From NCBI GenBank assembly GCA_963969345.1, contig OZ017769.1, positions 8,311,725-8,375,724 on the forward strand: a stretch of 64,000 nt of DNA, in the 5' to 3' direction. Made by a program: the position numbers and the translations under genes. The stretch comes from Turbatrix aceti (Eukaryota > Nematoda > Chromadorea > Rhabditida > Panagrolaimidae). Position 1 is the first letter of the stretch. Every line of letters starts with the position of its first letter. The notes under the pieces were generated by a model. The model was not told the origin of the DNA, did no database searches, and saw only the letters and a program-made list of their open reading frames with translations. Below are positions 1 to 12,029 of this stretch, piece by piece.

Positions 1-304
1 CCGCTCCCCGATACGTCATGTCATCGTAGTTGTCGGCCGGCTTAGGGTCGCGTTTTTCGTCCGTAAGCCCATGACAACAATGGCGACGACGACGATGGCC
101 TCAAAACTCCCGACGACCCAAGCATTTATGCTTGAATGAAGAACGACCGGTAATGGACGTCGTTTTTCGTTATCGTTTTCGTTTTCTACCCAAAATCAAA
201 GTTTTTCCAGCGAATTTCGATAAAAAAAATTATTTTTTTGACCCAAAATCATTTTTTTTGGTAAATTTCAATTAATTTTTTTTTGGAAATTTTGGAAAAC
301 TCAC

Positions 305-1781
305 CGGTGTGGGTGTGCATGTGGGCACGCAGGTTGGACCTGTCGGCAAAAGCCTTGCCGCAGTGGGCGCAGCCGAAGGGCTTGTGCCCCGTGTGGGACC
401 TCATGTGGCCCTTGAGCAGCCAGGGCCTCGAGAACTTCTTCCCGCACACCACGCACTCGTGTGAGGCCTTGTGCGTGAGTTCGTGCATACTGAAACCCCA
501 AAAATCAGTTTGAAATTCAAAAACTTAAATAAGGAAAAAAATACCTCAACGCGGGCATGGAAACGTAAACTCGATCGCAGTAGTGACATTTTTTGGCATG
601 GGGCCCATCAAGAGGCCGATGCGTCTGTTTGTGCCTCGAAAGATTGCTCGACGTCGCGTAGAGCCTCCCGCACTGGTCGCATTTATACTTCCCCGCCCGG
701 GCCGTAGGCACGGAGGCTTCGGACGAGGCGGTCGAAGTCGCAGCGCTTGAAGGAGCACAGCAATCCGGGCTCGGATGACGACTTTTCTTGCAGCGTCCGT
801 CGGACCACTGCAGGTCCTCGGCGGTGTAGTCGACGGTCGGACAGGGCAAGCCTCCCTCAGCCCCCTGGAGGAGGCTGTTGATGGAGAACGCGGACTTGCC
901 GGGCGGCGATTTGGGCTCTCGCTGCAATAAAGTCCATGAGAAACGGCTTCCTCTTATGTGTTGCATTGGATGACAGCAAAATTGCTTCCCGGAACCCGAC
1001 TCACCTTGATTTGCGGCGGCGACAGATGATGACTGCCGGCGGTCGTGGCCGGCGTCGAGACTATGGTCGACAGCGGTTCCGGGGCCTTTGGGGTCGGGGT
1101 GGAGGCAGGAACGTTCCGCGCGTTGAGCAGTGCGAGTTGGAGTGCTGCAATTTGACAAATTTGAAAAAAAAGCCCGGGATAATAATCGTCAGAGAGAAAA
1201 AGCTACAGGAAGCTGTTGCACAATCCGGGTCTTTTCCTTTGTCCCAGGCTCCCGACAAGCGATAGATACGTGGTCGGTCCTACGCTTGCTTCCTGTGTCG
1301 CAATTCGGGAGTTGGAGAAAAAAAAAGTTCGCGGCGTCTCCAAAAGTGCCGGATGCGCTCAAGAGGTTGTCCTACTTGTCGGATTATTGTTCGCCTAAAG
1401 TGTCGGACCCAAACAAAGCCCCTACCCCGTTACTAAATATTTTGAAAAAAAAAAACAGGCGAACGAGCGAGCCTTTCCTGGAGACCAAAAATGAGGAACT
1501 ATCGTTTTGACCTGGATTTTGCAAAAAAAAATCGCATCCGGTTTTTTTCAACAGATGCATTGAAATGAGAAAAAAAAGAAAATTATCGTTCCAAGACCCC
1601 AAAAAAACTTACAGTACATAAGTTGAAATTGATTTGCATCAAGTACGTTCTGCAACAAGACAGAAGACGGAGACGGTGGCATCTGGAGTCCTTGAAGTCC
1701 ATGATTCCCAAGTGACCCCAGACCCGGAGCAAAAAAGCTCGCCAGAGCCGGAGGCAGTGCAAAGTTTGCAGGTGGTTCCAT
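305..1781 (-). CDS. Scratch/Snail-family C2H2 zinc-finger transcription factor (partial)
   Basis: Exons by splice signals: 1613-1781, 1005-1144, 545-921 and 305-489; phases agree and the last donor (305) leaves an open codon, so the gene continues beyond base 1. The product is a nuclear DNA-binding repressor-type protein. The N-terminal half is Ala/Pro/Thr-rich without an obvious SNAG motif. Four C2H2 fingers are visible. Finger 1 carries [14 protein letters not shown] and finger 2 YVSMPAL, both typical of Scratch; finger 3 has [14 protein letters not shown] and finger 4 [14 protein letters not shown]. Scratch proteins usually have a fifth finger, expected in an exon outside the window; none is visible in bases 1-304. 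The linker between fingers 3 and 4 is TGHKP instead of TGEKP. The ATG at 1781 follows an A-run; an earlier exon cannot be excluded. C. elegans relatives include ces-1 and scrt-1; I cannot say which is the ortholog. Confidence 0.85.
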
Positions 1782-4517
1782 TTTTTTTTCTTTCAGAAAG
1801 TCTCAAAAAAGCAGCCAAGACGAAAGACGACTTGTAGCCTGCAGCCTGTAGACTCAGGGCAATTGGCTTCTTCCAAGGAACCACCACCACCACAACCACC
1901 ACGGCACTCATGCAAAGAGGAGGGGCGGAGTCAGACGTGGTGCCGTAGCACTCGGTGATTGTTGTGCGCTCTCGACGAGTCACAGAGATGACGGGGATTA
2001 CGATAGGAGAAGGGAGGGGGGTGGGAGGAGGGCCATTTTGGCACGGGCACGGGCACGGCGATGACCGGGTCGACTGGGGTCGCAGAGCCGGGCCGGGAGT
2101 GTGATTGCGCAACGACGAGCATCTGCGTCCAGCGCCGACTTGGCGACAGTCATGTTCACCGTCATGTCCGGGTAAATGGAATTAAAAGTGTATTTTTGAA
2201 CGCGTAAGACCAATTGCCACCAATTAGGCCGGAAAGTGTCCAAAATTACGGCCTGTAGGGAGCTAACAGAGCCCTGACAGTCCCGGCGACGACCACACAC
2301 ACAAAAAAAGGCGACTATGGGCAATCACTGACTGTACTGTACTGTACTGTACCCCAGCTCGCGCCAGAGCCAGGATCGTGTAGCCACTTAAGTGGGCCAG
2401 GTGAAGTGTTGTGCAACACCGCAATCTCCGGGTTCCCGCGGTACGGGGCAGATGTTCTCGCTCGTTCGAGCTAAGACGATCTCGTTACAAATCCGATCGT
2501 GTCGCGCGAGGTCAACAGGTCAGGCGTTGCGTAAGTCTCCCAAAATTGTGGTCAACATTTTGGGAGAAATTCAATCCAAGCAGGAGAAGGGAAGACGCAG
2601 AGGGGTCGAAGGTGTTGATTGACGCGATAAGTGATGGCACACTCCGGCAACAATGACTCGCGGCTCTCGGACTGCCTGCTTTCCCGGTCAAGCAGGGCGC
2701 GCGCGGTCCTTGACTCCCACTTCTCCTAATGAAGCACCATGACCACTTGTGTCGTAACGTAGGGGCCATCAGACGACGTAATACATAGAAACAATGAACA
2801 GTAACCTCGATTATTGCATTTTAAAATCAAAAAGAAATTTTAAAATTTTATCTTTGTGCAAAACCGCAAAAGTCGTTGCGAAAGTAGCCACAGGCAACAT
2901 AAGTCGTGCTGAGAGCCCCAACTGATAAAAAATCGTGTCAAGACTTTTCAAAAACAAAAAAACGTTTTCTGTGCCTATTTTTACTTTTTTTTGGCAAAAA
3001 AGTCGATGGCACATCGCTGTAACAAGTTCTGGGGTGATTTGCGTCTTCCTTGCAATCTCCTTGCGCCGGAGATTGCATTTATGAAATATGCGTTGGTTTC
3101 CGGCACCCTTCCGCGGCTGCTTCCACTGAAGTGCCGACAACCATCGATCCTGCTGAGATGAGCGGGTTCACTTTTCGGCAATTTGTTGCACGATCTGACA
3201 TAAGATGAGGGACGAGGATCGATGACTCTCATTTGACACAACAAATCCAATTGACCGTGGACGACGGATTGCCGTGAATCGGCAGATGTTGGTTGGTCGA
3301 TGCACGCGTCCGTCGATCAGCAGGTGCTTGTTGGCGACGACGCTTGTGCTTGCGCAACGCATTTCGGGTCACTTGCCGTGGCAAATTGTTGGCAATCCAG
3401 CAAATTGTCCACGTACAGGTGCCGTGCCCGGTTGTGGCCTTTTTTGGAAGGACACAATCAGTTCAGTTCGGGGTTTTTTTTCTGTTTGCGGAGGAAACAA
3501 AAAAAATACAAAAAGGAAGGTGGCAGTCATTAGCATGAAGCAACGACCGCGGGCTTTGATGGAAGCGAAGGGAGCGCATGCAAATTAGCCGCTCACGATC
3601 ACAGGCTGCCCGCCCGCAGTTGTTGGCCCAACTTCGCAACGGGGGGCGCCTGTGACATAATCCCTGTCGTCCGTTTTTGTACGGCGGCAACACAAAATCA
3701 TTCTTGGTTGTTGGCATCATCACAAAAAGCAGGCTTTGGACAAAAAATCTGGCCAAAGCCGAGCCGTCGGCTTCCAGCAGCCAAGCTCGGGAATACGGTC
3801 ATTCTCGGGGGAAGGCACCGTGGCATCCCAGTTGACGGGCTGTGTCGCGATGATTCGACAGATTATGAATTTCTCGCCGGACCAGTGACAAGATGTGTCG
3901 TGAGGGGACAAAACTTGGGTCAGCAGGCTCCTGATATGCAAATGAGCATTCCGGGTGCCTGCACGGCGATGACATGGACATGATGGGGGTGAATTAGCTT
4001 GTTATGCACTTTTTCGTCAATTTGAAAGGGGTTGATCGGATTTGAAACTTATTTTAGAACAGACTAAAACGTCTAGATCGTAAAAATCGTGGTAAATAAA
4101 CAAAGTTGGAAAAGTCGTGGCAAGAGTACTCGTGCAAGTACTCGTTGTGGCTGATAAAAGTCGCGTCGGGAGTCGAAGTCAAGCAAAATCACGTTTTTTT
4201 TGGCTTTTCTCGGCCAAAGTAGACGGCACGATGATTTCTGAGGAGCATTTTCTTGTGCCGAAGATTTCAGGACGACTGACTGATAGTTGAACTGAAATTC
4301 CCACCAACAGTGCCAAATCAACATAACGTTGCACGAATCACGTCGTTGCCATAGGCCGCGCTATCCGCGCCTCCGTGATTTGCATTTCATCAAACAAGGG
4401 TTACGGCCGGCAGTGATTCACTTGGAAGATAGAAATTCACAGCGCAAAGAGTCGTCAGCTGGTGAGTTGGAGGGGGGTAAAAAGTTGGTCAATGGCACGT
4501 CGGATCCTTTTTCAGTC
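1782..4517. other. Intergenic region between divergent genes
   Basis: Upstream region shared by the Scratch-like gene (-) and the SH2-kinase (+). It holds a short pentanucleotide repeat (ACTGT, about 4.5 units, 2330-2352) and scattered A/T runs. No convincing coding exon was seen except a possible short upstream exon of the kinase (4329-4461) ending in a GTGAGT donor. Confidence 0.6.
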
Positions 4518-6128
4518 ATGCTCGTTGACAAGCAAATGTTGGCGCTGCCTTACTACCACGGCCTGTTGCCGCGCGAGGACATCCGTCTGCTGCTGAAGCG
4601 GCCCGGTGACTACCTGCTACGGACGTCTGAGCCGCGACCCGGCGAGCCGTGGACCATTATCCTGTCGCTCCTCGGCAACGATGGCATCAAGCATTTTGTC
4701 GTTAAGCCCTACGAACACGGATACCGCATTGGACGCGAGAGTTATCCGGATATTCGGACCCTCATCGCCACGCATCATGAAAAGCCCATGAGCGACAAGG
4801 TAAACTCGACGCTCAAAACCCCAGTTCTCAGACAGCTCTGGGAGTTGGGGCACGAAGACATCGAAGTCACCAAAAAGCTCGGGGAAGGCGCGTTTGGCGA
4901 GGTTTCGAAGGGTAAATTGACGAAACCCGACAGGTCTCGCGTGGATGTCGCCCTCAAACTCGCAAAGATGGAAAACCTCACAAAGGAGCAGATCAAGGAG
5001 ATCATGCGCGAGGCCCGATTTATGCGGGTCATGGATCACCCCAACATCGTCAAGCTCTACGGCGTGGCTGCCGGCCAGGAGCCGCTCATCATCGTCATGG
5101 AGCTCGCGGACAAGGGCGCTCTGGATTCGTATCTCCAGAAAAATCAGGTCTCGAGGGATCTCAAGCTTGAGATGTGCGCGCAGGCCGCTTTCGGAATCCA
5201 CTACCTTCACGCGAAGCTCTTTATACATCGAGACATCGCTGCGAGAAACTGTCTTTACGGTGACAGGGTGGGTGGTCTGGAATTTTTTTTGAAAAAAAAA
5301 AAAATGCAAAAAAAAAATTTAAAAAATTTTTTTGTTCGATTTAAAAAAAAAAATTTATTCTTATTTTTATGTATTTTTTGTATTTAAATTTTGTATTCAA
5401 ACTGTTTTTTATATTTTTGTTTTATTTTGATATTGTAAATTTTGTATTTGAATTCATTTTTATTTTTTTTTTATATTTTTTAAATTTGGAAAATAAAAAA
5501 AAATATTTTTATCGTTTTTATTGTTTTTCAATTTTTTTTTCATTTTTTTTAAATCCGAAATTAATGAATTTTTTTTTCAATTCAAAATTTTTTTTAAACT
5601 TTTTTCTTGCAGGTGAAGATCAGCGACTTTGGCATGACGCGCTACGGCCCGACCTACAAAATGGCAGCAAAAACACGCGTACCTATCCGATGGCTCTCCC
5701 CGGAGACGATCATGACCTTCAGCTACAGCTACAAAACCGACGTTTTCAGCTACGGCATCCTCTGCTGGGAGATAATTCACAACGGCGCCGATCCTTACCC
5801 CGGCATGGCCGTCGCCGAAGTCGCTGCCCGTGTCCGCGAGGGCTACGTCATGTCGCTGCCTGAAAACTACCCCGGTGAATTCCGTGCCATCATCGCCAAG
5901 TGCTGGGAAAGAGACCCCGACAACAGGTACAGCTCCCTCCAGGTGGCTACCAAGATTGCCGCTGTCACGAAGACGACAATGCCGCCCATAACCTACTCGT
6001 ATGCAGACGTCGAACGATTCTGGTACAGAAGTCACGCCTCACCGGACGATGGTCCAGGTGGGCCGGGGGCTTTTACTTCCAAGATGTTATCCGTCAAGAG
6101 CAACATGGGCAAGTCCATAATACAGTGA
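4518..6128 (+). CDS. SH2-domain non-receptor tyrosine kinase, Fer/SPE-8-like
   Basis: Two exons, 4518-5267 and 5613-6128, give 421 residues. Cytoplasmic protein-tyrosine kinase. The SH2 domain (about residues 12-100) starts YYHGLLPRED and has YLLRTSE in place of FLVRES. The kinase domain (about 115-375) shows the glycine loop LGEGAFGEV, the ATP lysine in VALKLAK, catalytic HRDIAARN (Asp about 239), DFG (about 255) and PIRWLSPE, so it looks active. There is no F-BAR domain, which matches the short Fer-like kinases that are abundant in nematodes. The start is uncertain: TTTTTCAG directly precedes TC-ATG at 4518, consistent with trans-splicing, but a donor at 4462 followed by this acceptor would make a 54-bp cis-intron and permit an in-frame start at 4329. 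Intron 1 (345 bp) is almost pure A/T. Confidence 0.9.
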
Positions 6129-8771
6129 ATGTTTACGTTTGGAAGAAAAGAAAGAGTAAAAGGGTTGTTCAGGTCTTGGCACGATTTTTTGTCATTGCAC
6201 AAAAGCAAGGTTTTGTTTTCCGTGCGGGACACAAAACACTGTTTTCCTGTCTTACCACGAATTATGTATTTAAAACAATTTTTTCCGTGCAAGATACATT
6301 CGGCCGGCCGATTTTCTGGTCTTAACACGAATTTTCTTAAATCTATGTTTTCCATTCGAGATACGCATACTGTAGGTTATTGTTCCTTTTTGTAACGGTG
6401 TTTTGTCGAGTTTAGAGTTTACGGTTGTTTTGCGCTTTTATTTGTACTTTTTATGGGCAGATGAGGCTGGCGTTTACACGAGATCCCCAATTTCCGTTTA
6501 CGGGGATGTACATAAGTTGACAAACAGCCTCCTCACGAGGTTCCTGCTTGCATTCCGGTTCGATGATGACGACGACCACCACCGCCGTTTTCGGGCGAGG
6601 CGATGGCTCGCCACGCAGCAACGATCAACGGTCTCTGGGATATCCGACCAGGTAAGTCCGGGGAGGGGATATAGAGTGAGGACCGGTTGCGCTGCGTGGT
6701 CACGGGAGAATGAAGCCGGGTTCCGGTTCGGAAGGCCGAGGGCGCAAATTACGGTCCTCTACAGAGCTTTTCCCCTCTTCGATATTTACAAAACGTGCAA
6801 CAATTCTTTTCGGTACGTTTCATTTATGTATGTATAATTTTTGAACTTCATGAAAACTTTTTTGTTGGTCGGAAAGAATTTTTTCGAATTTCGTTCACAC
6901 TTTGATCTTTGAATATTTTTTGGTTCATTTTGAAACAAACATAATTTTATTTTTTGAAATCCATTTTAATCCTCTAACATAAATCTGCCATGTTTTTTGT
7001 ACTCAATATTGTTTACGTGGTTTTTTATGGTCTCATATCGACTGGATTAAGTAAGGTGCTTCAAATCTGGTGCCAAATCCGGTGGCACCCTTTTTTTAAG
7101 CATCCGCCCCCGTGTTGTGCCGTGGATTTCCTTTGGGTTCACAGTTCTGGCTTTTGGCTTTCTAGACACCTGTCTGTCGTTTGTTCGGGGTTGTTGTTGC
7201 CATTTTTTTGACGAGAGACGAGAGCCATAACATGTTAGTCCAAATTGCGTGAAATCTCTTGCTGTACGTATAACAACAACTGAGAAACGCTACATTCCGG
7301 TTTTTTACTGGCGCGTCGTCCATCGCAGGCGGCGGCAGCGATGATCCACCCTCACTACTCCTCTCCAAACTCATCCGTCTGATGGTGGATTTGGGATAGC
7401 AAGCGGCCCGTAAGGTGCAATTACGACCAACGATTATGGTCTGATGTGCCTTTATGGCGGGGTATCGATCAAAACTTGTGTGTCTGTTTTTTTTCTGTTT
7501 CCTCATTTGTTTTTGATCTGGAGGCCGTTTAATTTTTTTAAATTTCTTCTGCATTTTTTTTCTGGTGAAGGACGAATCCGATGAACAAGTTTGTTTGCGC
7601 ATTCGGTTTTTTTGACTAGAACTGAAATAAAATGACCAATCGAGGAAGTTATCTGTTCGCAGATCAAAAAAATAAATGAGTCTTCAGACTCGACGGCCGG
7701 GATAATGCGATGATGAGGATGAGTCAGTCGGTCGCCTGCGATGATACTGCGCAAGATCTTCCTACGCAGGGTGGCAGGATGATGACTCTTCCATCTGTTC
7801 TGGTGTTCTGGATTTACTAGTTTACTGGTTTTTGGGCCCTCCCGCTCCGCTTCTCGTCGATATTGAGTCTCCTTATATATACATACATGTGTAATTTTTT
7901 CACTTTTTTGTCCTTTATCATGTCGTGATTTTTGTTCGTTCCTACACGCTATTCATTTTCCAAGGACTACTTTCTTGGATGACCGCCATAACAGGTTATC
8001 CAGAGGCTCATCACTTACAAACAATGTGTCAGGGGACGTTTTGGGAAATTTTTCGTGAAATTTTTGCCAAAGTTGCTTTTGTTACCATAAGAAGTTTGTA
8101 TCCTAAAATTTACCTGCTAGAAAAAATTACGATCGACTGAAATAACTTTTTTTTGCTATTTTTAACGATTTTTGACGCGCTGTGGCTAAAAAAACTACGG
8201 CATTTTCAAATCCAGGGTAAAATGTAGTGTTATCAACTTTAAAAAATGCCGAAACAAATGTTGTCATAGTGACCGTTTTTTAAATATGTATACAATTTTC
8301 GGTTTTTTTAAGGTGTAACTTTATATTTTTATATTTTTTTCCGGATTTTCCATCCATCAGATAATTTGAACTTTGCGATAATCCCAGTAATGACCGACCG
8401 TCGGAAACCCTTTTGCAACATTTTTTTTCCACAAAAGGAGTTGACATTGAAAAAATATCGTAGACATCCACATCCACATCCTCGGAACGGAACTATACAA
8501 AATGTGTATGTATTTATTTTTCGTGAACCTGGAACAATTTTAACTAGAAATATGTATGCCCGTTTTTGGCTTTTCATGCACGTGTGCGCTTGTTTTGTTG
8601 TCCCTTCTCTTTTTGGCAACACGCTGCGTCCGAGCCGCAAGTGGTCAGTCGGACCGGCACTATTTGCAGTCAGGCGTGTTTTTTTTGTCCAGAAAGTTTG
8701 TAAAAGTGCTATGGGGTCTGATAAATACTTTTTTTGGTCACCAGGAACATTTTTTGTCTTTCAGCAGATCA
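6129..8771. other. Intergenic region with a candidate 5' exon of the sushi gene
   Basis: Mostly T-rich. One segment, 6563-6651, opens with ATG, reads MMTTTTAVFGRG..., and ends in a consensus donor (CCAG|GTAAGT). It could splice to the acceptor at 8764 in frame with the sushi gene, across a 2.1-kb intron. Otherwise no gene is seen. Confidence 0.4.
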
Positions 8772-11771
8772 ATGAATGTCAGCAGATTCAGAAGACGCCG
8801 ATCAGACGTGGCAGGCCTCACCTGGTTGGCAGTCATCATCCTCGGACAGGTGGGACTGTCTGCCGGACAGAGTTGCGACCATTTTGTTGATATTGAAGGC
8901 GGTGAGGTGAGTTGAATATTTTTTTTATTTTTTTTGATTGTAGCGTTCAGGTGACCTACGACCACCCAAATGACCTCTTCCTGCCTTCTGGATCAAAAGC
9001 TGTTCTGCACTGCTTCTCAAATGGACACCAGGTCGTTAGCACGTGCGTCGAAGGCGTCTGGAGCCCTCCGAGTCTCGGAAGCTGCGACGGAAATCCGCTA
9101 GGATTCAAACGGATGCCACAGAGGCCACCTGTACTCTCCACCTGCCCGCCCATGCACGTTCCACCCAACTCGGCGATCTCGTACTCATCCATGTCACCGC
9201 CCTACCCCCACGGCACCCTCGCTAGCCTCGTCTGTGCCCTCGGCTACGCACCTGTCGGCCGGGCAGCTGCCGAATGCGATGACGGTGAATGGTCTTCCCT
9301 CGGCTCATGCGAGCGTGTATCCGACCAACGATGTGCCCAGATCATGGGCGTGCCCCACGGAATCATCAACTACGTCCCTGGCGGGAACGGCGCCTACGAT
9401 TATGGATCGGTGGCGGAGCTCACCTGCGCGTTTGGCTACGAACTCGTCGGAAATGGCCAGCTCGTCTGTCAGAGTGCCGGATGGACACCGTACGCCGGAC
9501 TCGGCAGGTGTCAGGCTCAGGTGAGTTGATTTGGTTACGATCAAAAACAAAAAATCAATCGTGATTCATGAATGAATGACGACGCGTTTGTCTGAAACTT
9601 GTGTTTTATTTAGTTTTTTGCGCAAAAAACCAGTCTGCAGACGCTATTAGTCATGGATGTCGATTTGCGTGAATCAGCAAGATTTGATCAGTTGATAGGA
9701 ACAAAAAAAAATGTCTAGCTTTGTTAAAAAATTTAAAAAATGTACTTTTTTAGTATACATTTTTATGGATCTCGATACCCCGTTTCAAACGACAGATGGT
9801 AATTAATTAAAGAATTTTTACTTTTTTTCTTCTTTTTTCGTTTTAATTTTAGATTTTTTCCGATTTTTTAAGCGGTCCGGATTTTATTTTTTTTATTACT
9901 ATCTCGTTTAACTTCGCATTTTTTGACTTTCTATCACTTTATTTTTGTTTCTTACTTTGTTTTTTTTTTGAATTTTCATGTCATTTTTCCAGGGCACACC
10001 CCAAACAACGCCATCAATCGGCGAATGCGGCCCGCTGACGATTGTCAACGGCCAGGTGTCCTACATCCAGTCCAACCCACTCTCGCTCTACGCCGCGGGT
10101 TCTTCTGCCATTCTGTCATGCAATCTGGGCTTTATGGTCTCCGGCACGGCCTGGGCAACTTGTCAGAACGGCGTGTGGTCTCCGGCCCTTGGCACGTGTT
10201 CTTCCACGCAGGTCGGTGGAATGGGTCTTGGCACGGTGCCCACCGGCACTCTGGGTGGACTCGGAGGCGCAGGGCAGTGCGGAGCGATGCTGACCCTCGT
10301 CTTCAACGGCCAAATCGCCTATTCGCAGGGCGGAGTTTTTGGGCCGTTCCCGGCGGGATCGACCGCGACTCTCCAGTGCAACCTTGGATTTGTCCCGGAC
10401 GGCACTGCCACTTCGAGCTGCACAAATGGCGTCTGGAATCCCCCAACGCTGGGCTCGTGTGTTGGGACAACGGGCGCGAGCAACGCGTACGGCGTGCCGA
10501 CGTCTTCTTCGGTCGGGAACTGCCTCACTCTCGGCACGGTCCTCAACGGAGACATCACGTACAGCGCCGCCGCCCAGGGCATGGGCACCTACACTGCCAA
10601 TACCGTCGCCACACTCGTTTGTACTTCTGGCACGATTACCGGCAGCTCGCAGACGACGTGCCGTAGTGGGGCGTGGTCCCCGCCCCTGGGCACGTGTTCG
10701 GCGACCGGGATCACGTCTGCCATGAACATGCAGTGCGTGTTTGGCGTGCCATCCCTGCTCGCCGGCACGGTGGAGTACTCGGATAGTCGGACCATTGGTC
10801 CCTGGCCGGCGGGGACGACTGCGACGTTGCTCTGCAGCGGGGGGACGCCTATGGGTCCTTCGACGGCGACCTGCTCTAATGGCGTCTGGAATCCACCATC
10901 GTTCCCGGGATGCCAGTCGTCTGGCGGCGGTGGCATGCTGGGGCTTCCGACGATGCCGGGAGCGACGACCTGCCTCATGGGCATGCCGCTCGTCTTCAAC
11001 GGACAGGTGTCGTACTCGAGCATTGTGTCACCGTATCCAACGGGAACGACCGCGACGCTGACTTGCAACTCTGGATTTAAATCAGAGGGCCAGACGACGT
11101 CAACTTGTCAGAACGGCATCTGGACGCCTTCGACGTTCGCTGGATGCACGACGACCGGTTCACAGGTGACGTCACCTGCTGGGATGGAATGCGCTGGAGG
11201 CCTCGTAGCCCCGCTCAACGGGCAGATTCTGTACTCGACAGGCACGACGTTTGGGCCATTCCCGTCGGGAGCCACCGCGACGCTCCAGTGCAACAATGGC
11301 TATTCCATCAGTGGCGCGCCCTTCGCTACGTGTACGAATGGGCAGTTCACGCCAGCGACGCTCGGCACCTGCACTTATGGGCTTTCCAGCGCGTTGGGAA
11401 CGACTCCGGGTGTGATCGGGGGAATCGGTAGGTTTTGGGTTTTGTGCTTTTTTTCACGGGGTGCTTTCACCTGGGAGAGGGGGACACTGGGACGGTGTGT
11501 GCCTTGACTCAGCTTTTTCACGATCCTAACACCCTAACAAAACACGCTGCCGAGACGCCGCGTTGCAGGACCCTGCTACGCACTGCCACAGCCTGCAAAC
11601 GGCATGATCACGTACACCGGCCTTCCCTCGGGCACCAGCTACACTACCGGCACCATCGCTTCTCTCTCGTGCAACCTCGGATTCACGCCGATGGGATCGA
11701 CGACTGCCACGTGCCAGCCTACGGGCTGGACCGCTTTCAGCCTGGGAGCGTGCGTCCAGAATCTGGGATAA
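8772..11771 (+). CDS. Secreted multi-sushi (CCP) domain protein, ten repeats
   Basis: Exons 8772-8906, 8951-9520, 9993-11427 and 11569-11771 (780 residues). Starts with a basic stretch and hydrophobic core (LTWLAVIILGQVGLSAG), a likely signal peptide. Ten complement-control (sushi) modules follow, each about 57-60 residues with four Cys, the pattern NG.I.Y, T.ATL.CN.G, and W.P..LG.C. Such proteins act outside the cell in adhesion, cuticle or immune recognition; the partner cannot be read from sequence. Modules 4-9 lie on one exon and share the signature TATL.CN.GF, suggesting recent internal duplication. Linkers are Gly/Met/Thr-rich. The stop at 11769 is followed by AATAAA at about 11961. Exon 3 ends in phase 1, which also fits the acceptor at 12030 of the next block. 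Confidence 0.87.
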
Positions 11772-12029
11772 CTAATTAATTAATTAATTAATTATTATAT
11801 AAATCGGTGCAAAAAAAATAACAACTTAACCCGTGTTTTTTTTTATTTTCTGGTGTTCACCTGTAATCTAACCTACCACTGACTTGCTTGCTTATACATA
11901 AACTAACATTTTTTGAGCGTGTGGAAATCGTTGGCACGGTGGATAAAGGAGGATTTGACTAATAAAATTGAGTTTAACTAACATATTTTTTTGATTTTTT
12001 GGCTTTTTCGAAGCCTGATTTTTTTGCAG

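Noticed and set aside
517..1158. A continuous 213-codon minus-strand frame ending in zinc fingers
   Set aside because: It begins at TTG and reads through clear introns; the spliced Scratch model has better codons and keeps both finger motifs in phase.
4617..5309. A 230-codon minus-strand frame
   Set aside because: Antisense of the kinase domain exon; no start context or domain.
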